From assembly GCA_021324915.1 (NCBI GenBank), contig JAJPIC010000010.1, forward strand, positions 17,683 through 81,682: a stretch of DNA of 64,000 nt, written 5' to 3'. Positions within the stretch are counted from its first letter, which is position 1, and the number at the start of each line of letters is the position of its first letter. This document shows positions 44,057 to 52,583 of the stretch, piece after piece. Below the pieces are notes generated by a model. That model did not search any database and was not told where the DNA came from. It worked only from the letters and a program-made list of their open reading frames with translations. The DNA comes from Beijerinckiaceae bacterium (GTDB taxonomy: Bacteria; Pseudomonadota; Alphaproteobacteria; Rhizobiales; Beijerinckiaceae). The position numbers and the translations under genes were made by a program.

Positions 44057-45298
44057 CTAGGCGGCTGCGCCCGCAGTTGCCGCGGCTGCATTGCGCGTCA
44101 GTCCGCGCACGGCCACATGCATGAGACCGAGCGAAATCGCCGCGATGAAAAAGAGCAGCAGGAAGCAGCTCGACCAGAGCCCGGTCGAATCTTTCAGCGC
44201 GCCGAACGCAATCGGCAGGATGAAACCGCCGAGGCCGCCGACCATGCCGACGAGACCGCCGACTGCGCCGACGTTGTCCGGATAATAGGTCGGAACGTGC
44301 TTATAGACCGCGGCCTTGCCGAGGCTCATGAAGAGACCCAGCACGAAGACCACGACAATGAAGGCGATGGGGCCGATTACGAGGCCGTGCGCGGCGGCTT
44401 TCGAGGCCGGCAGCGATAAGATCAAGCAAGCCGCGGCAGAGACCGCGAGCATGAGATACATGACTTTGCGTGCGCCGATCCGATCCGAGAGGCGGCCGCC
44501 GTAGGCGCGGAAAATGCTGCCGGGAATCGAATAGGCCGCGGCCGTCATGCCGGCCGCCTTGATGTCGAATCCATAGACGCCGACGAGATAATGCGGCAGC
44601 CAGAGGGAAAGCGCGACGAAGCCGCCGAACGAGAAGAAATAGTAGAGCGCGAAACGCCAGACTTGTGGGTTCTTGAGCGGCGCGAATTCTTGGGCAAGGC
44701 TCATCCGGCGCTGGCGAACTGCAGGCTCGTCCTTTGTCGTGAACCAGAAGACGGCGGCCATGACGGCGAGAACCGCCGCCCAAATTTGCGCCACAGCCGG
44801 CCAGCCCCAAGCAAGGAGAACGAAAGGCGCCAGAAACTTGGTGAGGGCGACGCCGACATTGCCGGCACCGAAAATGCCGAGTGCCGTTCCCTGCTTTTCC
44901 GCCGGATAGAAGGCCGAGACATAGGCGATGCCGACGGCGAAAGAGCCTCCGGCGATCCCGACGCCAAGACCGGCGATCAGCATTTCGTCATAGGTCTTGG
45001 CATAAGCGAGGAGGAAAGTCGCAACCGCGGCCGAGAGCATCACGAGTGTGTAGATGAGCCGTCCGCCATACCGGGCGGTCCATATGCCGAGCAAGATGCG
45101 CGAGAGCGAACCGACAAGGACCGGCAGGCCGACGAGCAGGCCGAATTCGGTTTCGCTGAGGCCGAGCTGCTGTTTGATCTTGATGCCGATGATCGAAAAG
45201 ATCGTCCAGACCGCAAAGCAGAGCGTGAACGCAATGGTCGAAACCCAAAGCGCGCGTCCCGCCCCTTGCTCTTTATTCGGCTCAATTTGCGCAACCAT
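44057..45298 (-). CDS. narK: Nitrate/nitrite MFS transporter (NarK/NasA type)
   Basis: 413 residues from ATG 45298 behind GGAGAAACT. Twelve membrane segments. The family's nitrate signatures are present in GLGVGIAGGSFAVGIAYVSAF (first) and VGAVGGLVGMVGGLGGFILP (second), with RILLGIWTARYGGR in the loop between. It takes up nitrate for the reductases encoded downstream. It is the first gene of the operon, 27 bases before the globin gene. Confidence 0.92.
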   Translation of the reverse strand: MVAQIEPNKEQGAGRALWVSTIAFTLCFAVWTIFSIIGIKIKQQLGLSETEFGLLVGLPVLVGSLSRILLGIWTARYGGRLIYTLVMLSAAVATFLLAYAKTYDEMLIAGLGVGIAGGSFAVGIAYVSAFYPAEKQGTALGIFGAGNVGVALTKFLAPFVLLAWGWPAVAQIWAAVLAVMAAVFWFTTKDEPAVRQRRMSLAQEFAPLKNPQVWRFALYYFFSFGGFVALSLWLPHYLVGVYGFDIKAAGMTAAAYSIPGSIFRAYGGRLSDRIGARKVMYLMLAVSAAACLILSLPASKAAAHGLVIGPIAFIVVVFVLGLFMSLGKAAVYKHVPTYYPDNVGAVGGLVGMVGGLGGFILPIAFGALKDSTGLWSSCFLLLFFIAAISLGLMHVAVRGLTRNAAAATAGAAA

Positions 45299-45310
45299 AG
45301 TTTCTCCGTG

Positions 45311-45326
45311 GCGCGACGCGTCGCGC
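45311..45326. promoter_or_regulatory. 16-bp perfect palindrome in the narK leader
   Basis: GCGCGACG directly followed by CGTCGCGC, thirteen bases before the start of narK and just upstream of its GGAG. As RNA it could form a tight stem that affects access to the ribosome site, or as DNA an operator. Its position in a probable antitermination leader makes a regulatory role plausible but unproved. Confidence 0.4.
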
Positions 45327-45460
45327 GAATTTCGGTGCTGCGATGAAAATGGCCGCCAGGGTTCGCCGCCTTCGTCATGAAGGCACGAGATCCGGGGCAG
45401 CAGCTTTGCTTGGGAAACGCCCGCCGTTGGACGCGAAGGCCGAAGGCCCAGCATCTTATA

Positions 45461-45476
45461 AGCAGGAAGCGTGCCA
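45461..45476 (-). promoter_or_regulatory. Sigma-54 (RpoN) type promoter of the nas operon
   Basis: Read on the minus strand: TTGGCACG-CTTC-CTGCT, against the consensus TTGGCACR-N4-TTGCW. The GG (45475-45474) and GC (45463-45462) are separated by exactly ten bases, as sigma-54 requires. It points at narK with about 150 bases of leader. Nitrogen control through NtrC is the natural expectation; I did not find a certain NtrC box. Confidence 0.75.
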
Positions 45477-45610
45477 AACGGCGCGTTTCCGGAAAAAGCG
45501 GAAAATCAGGCGATTGGTGCTGCGCTGCGAAGCCGGCGGCGAATCCACGCTGAAATGATTGGCAGCGCGGCTAGGCAAATGCCCAATGCGCGGGCAATAT
45601 CATCTTCAAT

Positions 45611-46837
45611 TTACTTAGATTTCTCCTGCAGGCCGATATAGGCGGCGATCTCGTCGGGATCGAAGAGACCGCCGTCGAAGAATCCGTCGGGGCCGAGCAT
45701 GAGGCTCGCGCCGCTCGATCCGACCGGCGTTGCCGTCTTCAGCGCGCCCTCGACCTTGGCATTGGCCCCCGGCAGAGCGACGCCGAGCGGCTTCAATGCC
45801 GCGCGATAAAGGTCCGGCCGATAGGTCGCCCGCGCCGTTGCCGCGTGCGATTGGGTATGCGCGATCTGACCCCAGCGGACCATCTGCGTATAGAACCAGA
45901 GCGCGTGGCTCTTCCAGGGAAAGGTCGCCGCCTTCGCGAAAGGCACGAAGAAATCGTCGACGTGCACGATCTTCTCGCCCGTTCGGATGTCGCCCGAGAG
46001 CGCCGGCATGATCCAATCGACCGGCTTGCCGACATAAGCGGGATTGGCGAGAAGCGCGGCCAATTCCTCCCTATTGGCTTTTTCGGCGCACCAGAGACTG
46101 GCGCGAAAGACGGCGCGCAGCAGCGCGGCAAGCGCTTCGGGATTTTCCTCTGCCCATTGGGCTTGGGCGGCCAGAACTTTTTCCGGGCTCGAGCGCCAGA
46201 TTGCGGCTTTGACAGTCGCGATATGGCCGCGGCCCAAAGCCACCGCAGCCGAATTCCAGGGCTCCCCGACGCAATAGCCGTCGATATTTCCGGTTTCGAG
46301 CGCATCGGCCATGAGCGGCGGCGGCAGGATGATGATTTCGACTTCTTTGTCCGGCTTGATCCCGCAGGCCGCGAGCCAATAGCGCAATTCGTAATTATGC
46401 CCCGAGTGCGGATGCACGACCGCGAAACGCAGGCGCGGCTTGCCGAGCCGTCCGCGTTCCGCGACGACGCGCCCGAGCGCGGCGCCATTCGTCGCCGCAT
46501 TGAGATCCGGCGCCGCCCCCTGCGCCGACATTTCGTCCCACAAATGATTTGAGACAGTCACCGCATTTCCCCCGAGGCCGAGCGCCATCGGCGCGATCAT
46601 CGGCGAGGCGAGCGGCGCAAGACCCAGATTGCAGGCGATCGGCAGCGGCGCGAGCATATGCGCCACCTGGAAATGCCCGACGGCGAGCCGGTCGCGAATA
46701 TTGGCCCAGGAGGTCTCGCGCACGAGTGCGAGATCGATATTCTCCGCCTCGGCAAAGCCCTTCTCCTTTGCTGCGACGACGAGCGCGCCGTCGAGCAAAG
46801 GCATGAAGCCGGCCGTGATCCGATGCGCGCTCATCAT
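45611..46837 (-). CDS. nasS: Nitrate sensor NasS (NrtA/CmpA-like, no signal peptide)
   Basis: 408 residues with the nitrate/bicarbonate-binding protein fold (ITAGFMPLLDGALVVAAKEKG; ETGNIDGYCVGEPWN; HSGHNYELRYWLAACG). It begins MMSAHRITAGF without signal peptide or lipobox, so it is cytoplasmic. No ABC permease or ATPase gene is adjacent. In the NasS-NasT pair, NasS holds NasT inactive until nitrate or nitrite is bound. The start overlaps the nasT stop (ATGATGA). Confidence 0.9.
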   Translation of the reverse strand: MMSAHRITAGFMPLLDGALVVAAKEKGFAEAENIDLALVRETSWANIRDRLAVGHFQVAHMLAPLPIACNLGLAPLASPMIAPMALGLGGNAVTVSNHLWDEMSAQGAAPDLNAATNGAALGRVVAERGRLGKPRLRFAVVHPHSGHNYELRYWLAACGIKPDKEVEIIILPPPLMADALETGNIDGYCVGEPWNSAAVALGRGHIATVKAAIWRSSPEKVLAAQAQWAEENPEALAALLRAVFRASLWCAEKANREELAALLANPAYVGKPVDWIMPALSGDIRTGEKIVHVDDFFVPFAKAATFPWKSHALWFYTQMVRWGQIAHTQSHAATARATYRPDLYRAALKPLGVALPGANAKVEGALKTATPVGSSGASLMLGPDGFFDGGLFDPDEIAAYIGLQEKSK

Positions 46838-47427
46838 TCTTCTCCGGATTCGAGGAGACCTGCCGCGGTGATCAGGCTTTGAGCGATATCGGCGATCTTT
46901 CGATTTTGATTCATGGCGGTCTTGCGCAACAGCGCATAGGCTGCCTCTTCCGATAATCCGCGCGATCTCATGAGAATGCCCTTGGCCCGCTCGATCAGCT
47001 TGCGGTTCTCGAGCTCGCCGCGCGCTTCCTCGAGCTCGCGCGCGAGCTTCGAATAAGCGTTGAACCGGCTGATGGCGACATCGAGAACCGTTTTCACCCG
47101 TTCCTTCTTCAGCCCGTCGACGACATAGGCCGAAACGCCGGCATCGACCGCCGCCTCGATCGAAGCGAGATCCGAACGATCGACGAACATGGCGACCGGC
47201 CGTTTCACTGCGCGGGAGAGCTGAAACATGTTTTCCAGCATATCGCGATTGGGATTGCCGAGATCGATAACGATGACATCCGGATTGATCTCGGCGATCC
47301 GGCGCGCGATCCCATTGATGTCGCAAATGAGGGTGACGTTGTGGCCCGCTTCGCTGAGCCCGGCCTCTATGATCGAAGCGCGGATGCGGTTCTCGTCGAT
47401 CACCAGAACGTTCATGACTTGCTTCAT
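46834..47427 (-). CDS. nasT: ANTAR-domain antiterminator NasT
   Basis: 197 residues. The N-terminal receiver-like domain (MNVLVIDENRIRASIIEAGL; DVIVIDLGNPNRD) keeps an Asp in the strand-3 position. The C-terminal ANTAR domain is ERAKGILMRSRGLSEEAAYALLRK, preceded by LENRKLI. Free NasT binds paired hairpins in the leader RNA of nas genes and stops premature termination. The start at 47427 has a weak ribosome site; 47415 is the alternative. Confidence 0.92.
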   Translation of the reverse strand: MKQVMNVLVIDENRIRASIIEAGLSEAGHNVTLICDINGIARRIAEINPDVIVIDLGNPNRDMLENMFQLSRAVKRPVAMFVDRSDLASIEAAVDAGVSAYVVDGLKKERVKTVLDVAISRFNAYSKLARELEEARGELENRKLIERAKGILMRSRGLSEEAAYALLRKTAMNQNRKIADIAQSLITAAGLLESGEE

Positions 47428-47843
47428 AGGTCCATATTGCCCGGGCGTAGCAGGCGAGCAATGCGGCAAGCGACCACGAACGTCCAGCCGCCTGCTTGAG
47501 ATATTTTGTCCCGCCCATTGCGGCCGATTTGCCGACCCTGCGAAGAGCTCATCGCAAAGAGTCCCCAAGGTCTGCGATACCTGCCCGATTCGCGGCGCGA
47601 AACATTCATGCACAAATCGCGCCGGCCCGTTCGCCCGACATAGTGAATCTCGGCGCCTCCTATATGCGATTTTAATTATGGCGCCGCTGAAGAAATCTCG
47701 AATCTATATGCAGCTTCCTCCAAATGCTCGCGCAATCACTCGCTGATCCGCGTAGAGGCCGCACCCGAATAAGTCCGGCCCGCGATCATTAGCTGGCGGC
47801 CGACGCCGAAATTCTCGTCCCGGCGCGCAAGACGGAGACTCGC
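47428..47843. other. Divergent intergenic region between nasT and the kdp operon
   Basis: About 416 bases. It must hold the promoters of nasT and of the kdp operon. I looked for a second sigma-54 element on the nasT side and found none. An AT-rich stretch at about 47660-47690 (TATATGCGATTTTAATTATG) is the likeliest kdp-side promoter zone. Short open frames here have no family pattern. Confidence 0.5.
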
Positions 47844-47924
47844 ATGGATCTTCTTTACCTTGCGATCGGACTCGCATCCTTCGCAATCATCACACTCTAC
47901 GTCTTTGTTTGCGACAAGCTGTGA
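47844..47924 (+). CDS. 26-residue membrane peptide upstream of kdpF
   Basis: MDLLYLAIGLASFAII, then TLYVFVCDKL: one membrane helix ending with Cys-Asp and a basic residue. It starts behind GGAGACTCGC and ends seven bases before kdpF, so it is the first gene of the kdp operon. Small peptides with the ending Y-x3-C-D-(R/K)-L occur at this position in other proteobacteria as far as I recall. The function is unknown; a Kdp accessory subunit like KdpF is the obvious idea. Confidence 0.65.
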   Translation: MDLLYLAIGLASFAIITLYVFVCDKL

Positions 47925-47931
47925 GGCAATC

Positions 47932-48021
47932 ATGCAGCTCGATTATGTGCTCGGCTCTTTGGCGGTCGTCTTCATCCTCGCCTATCTCGTCTACGCGCTC
48001 ATACGTCCCGAGCGATTCTAG
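47932..48021 (+). CDS. kdpF: Potassium-transporting ATPase subunit F
   Basis: 29 residues: MQLDYVLGSLAVVFILAYLV, then a short tail ending ALIRPERF. The single helix and the LxRPExF end are the KdpF signature. It stabilises the KdpABC complex in the inner membrane. It lies nine bases before kdpA. The gene is short enough to be missed by standard gene callers. Confidence 0.9.
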   Translation: MQLDYVLGSLAVVFILAYLVYALIRPERF

Positions 48022-48030
48022 GAGCAGATC

Positions 48031-49758
48031 ATGACTGTCAACGGCTGGATCCAGATCGCGATCTATTCGCTGATCGTGATCGCGCTCACAAAGCCTTTCG
48101 GCGCTTATATGACGCGGGTTTTCAGCGGCGAGCGGACGTTGCTCTCCCCCGTCCTGCAGCCTTTGGAGCGTGTCATCTATCGCATTTGCGGCATCGACGA
48201 GACTGAGGAACAGCATTGGGTGACCTATGCCGTCGCCATGCTGTTCTTCAGCGCCGCGGGTTTCGTCGTCCTCTACGGGATTGAGCGCCTGCAGGCCGTG
48301 CTGCCGTTCAATCCGGCGGGCCAGAGCGCCGTCGAGCAGAGCCTCGCCTTCAATACCTCGATCAGCTTCGTCACCAATACGAACTGGCAATCCTACGTTC
48401 CCGAGACGACGATGAGCTATCTCACTCAGATGGCGGGGCTCACCGTCCATAATTTCGTCTCTGCCGCGACCGGCATCGTGCTCGCGATTGCGCTCGTGCG
48501 CGGCTTCGCGCGGCGCTCGGCGCGGACGCTCGGTAATTTCTGGGTCGATCTCACGCGCTGCGTCCTCTATGTGCTCCTGCCCATCTCCATCGCCGTTGCT
48601 CTATTCTTCGTATGGCAGGGCATGCCTCAGAATTTGAACGCCTATGCTCAGGTGACCACGCTCGAAGGCGCCAAGCAGGTGATCGCGCAAGGCCCCGTAG
48701 CCTCGCAAGAAGCGATCAAAATGCTGGGTACGAACGGGGGCGGCTTTTTCAACGCTAATTCCGCCCATCCTTATGAAAATCCCAACGCGATCACCAATCT
48801 CGTCCAGATCGTGCTGATCTTTTCGATCGGCGCCGCGCTCACCAATGTCTTCGGCCGCATGGTCGGCAATCAGCGCCAGGGCTGGGCGATCTTCGCGGTG
48901 ATGGGCGTTCTCTATCTCGCCGGCGTCGCCGTCGTCTACGAAGCCGAGGCGTCCGGCAATCCGGCGCTCAAGGCCTTGCATGTCGATCAGACGCCGTCCG
49001 CGCTGCAGGCGGGCGGCAATATGGAAGGCAAGGAGGTGCGCTTCGGCATCGCCAATTCCGCACTGTTCACGACGGTGACGACGGATGCCTCCTGCGGCGC
49101 AGTCAACAACATGCACGACAGCCTGATGCCGCTCGGCGGGATGGTGCCGATGGTCAACATCATGCTCGGCGAGATCATCTTCGGCGGAGTCGGGTCGGGT
49201 CTCTACGGCATGCTGATCTTCGCCATCCTCGCCGTCTTCATCGCCGGATTGATGGTGGGGCGCACGCCCGAATATCTCGGCAAGAAGATCGATGCGCGCG
49301 AGGTCAAGATGGCGATGCTCGCCATCCTCATCCTGCCTTTCTCGATCCTCGGATTCACCGCCCTCGCCACAGTCATGCCGGCGGGTCTCGCCGGCCCGGC
49401 GAACAATGGCCCGCATGGATTCAGCGAGATCCTCTACGCCTTCACCTCCGCGACCGGGAACAACGGCAGCGCCTTTGCCGGAATCTCGGCAAACACGCCC
49501 TTCTACAACACGACGCTCGGGCTTGCGATGTATATCGGCCGCTTTCTCATGATCGTGCCGATGCTCGCAATCGCCGGTTCGCTCGCGGGCAAGAAGATCG
49601 TGCCGGCCTCGGCCGGGACATTCCCGACCGACGGCAGCCTCTTCGTCGGCCTCCTCATCGGCGTCATCGCGATCACCGGCGGTCTCATCTATTTCCCCGC
49701 CGTGTCGCTCGGCCCCGTGGTCGAGCACCTCGCGATGAACGCCGGCGCGCATTACTAA
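48031..49758 (+). CDS. kdpA: Potassium-transporting ATPase subunit A
   Basis: 575 residues with ten or more membrane segments. Selectivity-filter segments of the superfamily of K+ transporters can be seen: [58 protein letters not shown] and [15 protein letters not shown]. KdpA binds and conducts K+ in the ATP-driven complex that works at micromolar K+. Preceded by AGGAGCAGATC. Confidence 0.97.
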   Translation: MTVNGWIQIAIYSLIVIALTKPFGAYMTRVFSGERTLLSPVLQPLERVIYRICGIDETEEQHWVTYAVAMLFFSAAGFVVLYGIERLQAVLPFNPAGQSAVEQSLAFNTSISFVTNTNWQSYVPETTMSYLTQMAGLTVHNFVSAATGIVLAIALVRGFARRSARTLGNFWVDLTRCVLYVLLPISIAVALFFVWQGMPQNLNAYAQVTTLEGAKQVIAQGPVASQEAIKMLGTNGGGFFNANSAHPYENPNAITNLVQIVLIFSIGAALTNVFGRMVGNQRQGWAIFAVMGVLYLAGVAVVYEAEASGNPALKALHVDQTPSALQAGGNMEGKEVRFGIANSALFTTVTTDASCGAVNNMHDSLMPLGGMVPMVNIMLGEIIFGGVGSGLYGMLIFAILAVFIAGLMVGRTPEYLGKKIDAREVKMAMLAILILPFSILGFTALATVMPAGLAGPANNGPHGFSEILYAFTSATGNNGSAFAGISANTPFYNTTLGLAMYIGRFLMIVPMLAIAGSLAGKKIVPASAGTFPTDGSLFVGLLIGVIAITGGLIYFPAVSLGPVVEHLAMNAGAHY

Positions 49759-49771
49759 AGAGGGCTTTGCC

Positions 49772-51862
49772 ATGGAACTCACCCAAAAGCGCCGACGCAT
49801 GCCGGTCGCAGCGATGGCCGATTCGAAGATCCTCGTCGCCGCGATCGGTGACTCGTTCAAGAAGCTCGATCCGCGAACCCTGGTGCGCAACCCTGTGATG
49901 TTCACGGTCGAGGTGGTCGCGGCGCTCGTCACGATTCTCTTCTTTCGCGACCTTATCGCCGGCCGCGGCCATTATGGCTTCTCCTTTCAGATCATTGTCT
50001 GGCTTTGGTTCACCGTTGTTTTCGCCAATTTCGCCGAGGCGGTCGCCGAAGGACGGGGCAAGGCGCAGGCGGCGACCTTGCGGCGGAGCAAGTCCGAGGC
50101 GAATGCGAAGCTGCTTTATTCGGCCGGCGAAAAGGCGATGAACGAACCGTGGCACTCCGTGCCGGCGACGTCGTTGAAGCCCGGCGACATCGTCCTCGTC
50201 GAAGCGGGCGATCTCATACCGAGCGATGGGGACGTGATCGAAGGCGTGGCGTCCGTCAACGAATCGGCGATCACCGGCGAATCGGCGCCCGTCATACGCG
50301 AGAGCGGCGGCGACCGCTCGGCCGTGACCGGCGGCACGACCGTCATTTCCGATTGGGTCAAGGTGAAGATCACCGCCGCGCAGGGCTCGACCTTTCTCGA
50401 CCGGATGATCGCGCTCGTCGAAGGCGCCGAGCGGCAGAAGACGCCGAACGAAATCGCACTCAACATCCTGCTCGCCGGATTGACGATCATTTTCGTCTTT
50501 GCCGTCGCCACCATTCCGAGCTTCGCTCATTATGCGGGCGGCACGTTGAGCATACTCGTGCTCGTCGCACTTTTCGTCACGCTGATTCCGACGACCATCG
50601 GCGCGCTGCTCTCTGCAATCGGCATCGCCGGAATGGACCGGCTTGTACGCTTCAACGTGCTCGCCATGTCGGGCCGCGCGGTCGAAGCCGCCGGCGATGT
50701 CGACACGCTTCTGCTCGACAAGACCGGCACGATCACGCTCGGCAATCGCCAGGCCTCCGCCTTCATTCCTCTGACCGGAGTGAGCGAAGCCGAGCTCGCG
50801 GACGCGGCGCAGCTCGCCTCCCTTTCCGACGAAACGCCGGAGGGCCGCTCGATCGTCGTGCTGGCCAAGAAAAAACACGGGATCAGAGCGCGCGACATGA
50901 CCACCTTGAACGCGAAATTCATCCCATTTTCCGCGCAGACGCGGATCAGCGGCATCGATGCGAGCGACAGTTCGGTGCGCAAGGGCGCCGTCGATGCGGT
51001 TCTCTCCTATGTGCGCGATGTCTCTTCAACCTCCGTTTCCGAAGCTGCCGTGCGTGAGTTGACGGCAAAATCGGACGAGATCGCCAAGGCGGGCGGCACG
51101 CCGCTCGCCGTTGCCAAGAACGGCCGCCTGCTTGGCGTCGTCCATCTCAAAGACATTGTGAAGGGCGGGATCAGAGATCGCTTCCAGGAGCTGCGACGCA
51201 TGGGCATCCGCACGGTGATGATCACCGGCGACAATCCGCTGACCGCCGCGGCGATTGCCGCCGAGGCGGGAGTGGACGATTTCCTGGCGCAGGCGACACC
51301 CGAGGCCAAGCTCAAACTCATCCGGCAGGAGCAGGCGCAGGGCAAGCTCGTCGCCATGTGCGGCGACGGCACCAATGACGCCCCTGCCCTCGCCCAGGCC
51401 GACGTCGGCGTGGCGATGAATACAGGTACGATGGCGGCGCGCGAAGCCGGCAATATGGTCGATCTCGACAGCGATCCGACGAAGCTCATCGAGATCGTCG
51501 AGATCGGCAAACAGCTCTTGATGACGCGCGGCGCGCTGACGACCTTCTCGATCGCCAATGACGTGGCGAAATATTTCGCCATCATTCCGGCGATGTTCAT
51601 CGCCTTCTATCCGCAGCTTCAGGCGCTGAATGTCATGCGCCTCAAGACGCCGGAAAGCGCCATCCTCTCGGCTATCATCTTCAATGCTCTGATCATCATC
51701 GCCCTCGTGCCTTTGGCGCTCAAGGGCGTGACCTATCGCCCGCTCGGCGCGGCAAACATCCTGCGCCGCAATCTCCTGATCTATGGACTCGGGGGAATCA
51801 TCGTGCCCTTCGTCGGCATCAAGCTGATCGATATGGCCGTGACCGCCATCGGGCTCGCGTGA
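49772..51862 (+). CDS. kdpB: Potassium-transporting ATPase ATP-binding subunit B
   Basis: 696 residues, a P-type ATPase. [17 protein letters not shown] is the actuator loop (TGES), [17 protein letters not shown] holds the phosphorylated Asp, and [21 protein letters not shown] is the hinge motif. ATP hydrolysis here drives K+ movement through KdpA. It lies 13 bases after kdpA. Confidence 0.98.
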   Translation: MELTQKRRRMPVAAMADSKILVAAIGDSFKKLDPRTLVRNPVMFTVEVVAALVTILFFRDLIAGRGHYGFSFQIIVWLWFTVVFANFAEAVAEGRGKAQAATLRRSKSEANAKLLYSAGEKAMNEPWHSVPATSLKPGDIVLVEAGDLIPSDGDVIEGVASVNESAITGESAPVIRESGGDRSAVTGGTTVISDWVKVKITAAQGSTFLDRMIALVEGAERQKTPNEIALNILLAGLTIIFVFAVATIPSFAHYAGGTLSILVLVALFVTLIPTTIGALLSAIGIAGMDRLVRFNVLAMSGRAVEAAGDVDTLLLDKTGTITLGNRQASAFIPLTGVSEAELADAAQLASLSDETPEGRSIVVLAKKKHGIRARDMTTLNAKFIPFSAQTRISGIDASDSSVRKGAVDAVLSYVRDVSSTSVSEAAVRELTAKSDEIAKAGGTPLAVAKNGRLLGVVHLKDIVKGGIRDRFQELRRMGIRTVMITGDNPLTAAAIAAEAGVDDFLAQATPEAKLKLIRQEQAQGKLVAMCGDGTNDAPALAQADVGVAMNTGTMAAREAGNMVDLDSDPTKLIEIVEIGKQLLMTRGALTTFSIANDVAKYFAIIPAMFIAFYPQLQALNVMRLKTPESAILSAIIFNALIIIALVPLALKGVTYRPLGAANILRRNLLIYGLGGIIVPFVGIKLIDMAVTAIGLA

Positions 51863-51873
51863 GGACTTAACCC

Positions 51874-52479
51874 ATGATCAAACAAATCCGCCCGGCCGTC
51901 CTGATGATCGCCGTGATGACAGTGCTCACCGGCCTCATCTATCCACTCGGCATCACGGGCATCGCCCAAATTCTGTTCCCGCATCAAGCGAACGGCAGCC
52001 TCATCCAGAAGGACGGCAAGGCGATCGGCTCGGAGCTGATCGGCGGGAATTTTACGAGCGACAAATATTTTCATCCGCGCCCTTCGGCAACGACAGAGCC
52101 CGATCCCAAGGATCCGGCGAAGACCGTTCCCGTTCCCTATGCGGCCGATAATTCGTCGGGCTCCAATCTGGGGCCGACCTCGAAGGCGCTCGTCGATCGG
52201 GTGAAGGCGGATGTCGCAAAACTTCGGGCCGAGAATCCCGGAGCGCCCGTTCCCGTAGATCTTGTCACGACTTCGGCGAGCGGGCTCGACCCCGACATCA
52301 CCCCAGCAGCCGCGTATTTCCAAGTGCCGCGCATCGCCAAGGCGCGCAATATTCCGCAAGATCGCCTGAAGGCGCTGGTCGAAGCCCATATCGAGGGCCG
52401 TTTCCTCGGCGTCATCGGCGAGCCGCATGTCAATGTGCTGAAGCTCAATCTTGCTCTCGATGCTCTACGAAACGGGTAA
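51874..52479 (+). CDS. kdpC: Potassium-transporting ATPase subunit C
   Basis: 201 residues: one N-terminal membrane helix ([22 protein letters not shown]) and a periplasmic domain with [38 protein letters not shown] and the C-terminal [15 protein letters not shown]. KdpC acts as a chaperone-like subunit raising ATP affinity in KdpB. It lies 11 bases after kdpB. Confidence 0.96.
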   Translation: MIKQIRPAVLMIAVMTVLTGLIYPLGITGIAQILFPHQANGSLIQKDGKAIGSELIGGNFTSDKYFHPRPSATTEPDPKDPAKTVPVPYAADNSSGSNLGPTSKALVDRVKADVAKLRAENPGAPVPVDLVTTSASGLDPDITPAAAYFQVPRIAKARNIPQDRLKALVEAHIEGRFLGVIGEPHVNVLKLNLALDALRNG

Positions 52480-52583
52480 GCCCGAGAGAAATAGGGACGT
52501 TGGGCTACGGCCGGGCTTGCGGACACTCGCAAGGCCGGCTTTGCCCATCTATATTGGGGTGCCGGCCGAGTTTGACGAAAGCA

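Larger units (their letters stand above)
45299..45610 (-). other. Promoter and leader region of the nas operon
   Basis: 312 bases between nasS and narK. On the minus strand it holds a sigma-54 type promoter (45461-45476), then about 160 bases of untranslated leader. Hairpins in the leader include GCCTTC-ATGAC-GAAGGC (about 45366-45382) and a 16-base perfect palindrome next to the narK ribosome site (45311-45326). NasT-type ANTAR proteins act on such leaders by antitermination. No coding frame is credible here. Confidence 0.6.

Noticed and set aside
45611..46837. Periplasmic substrate-binding protein of a nitrate ABC transporter.
   Set aside because: No signal peptide or lipobox and no permease or ATPase gene nearby; overlap with nasT identifies it as the cytoplasmic sensor NasS.
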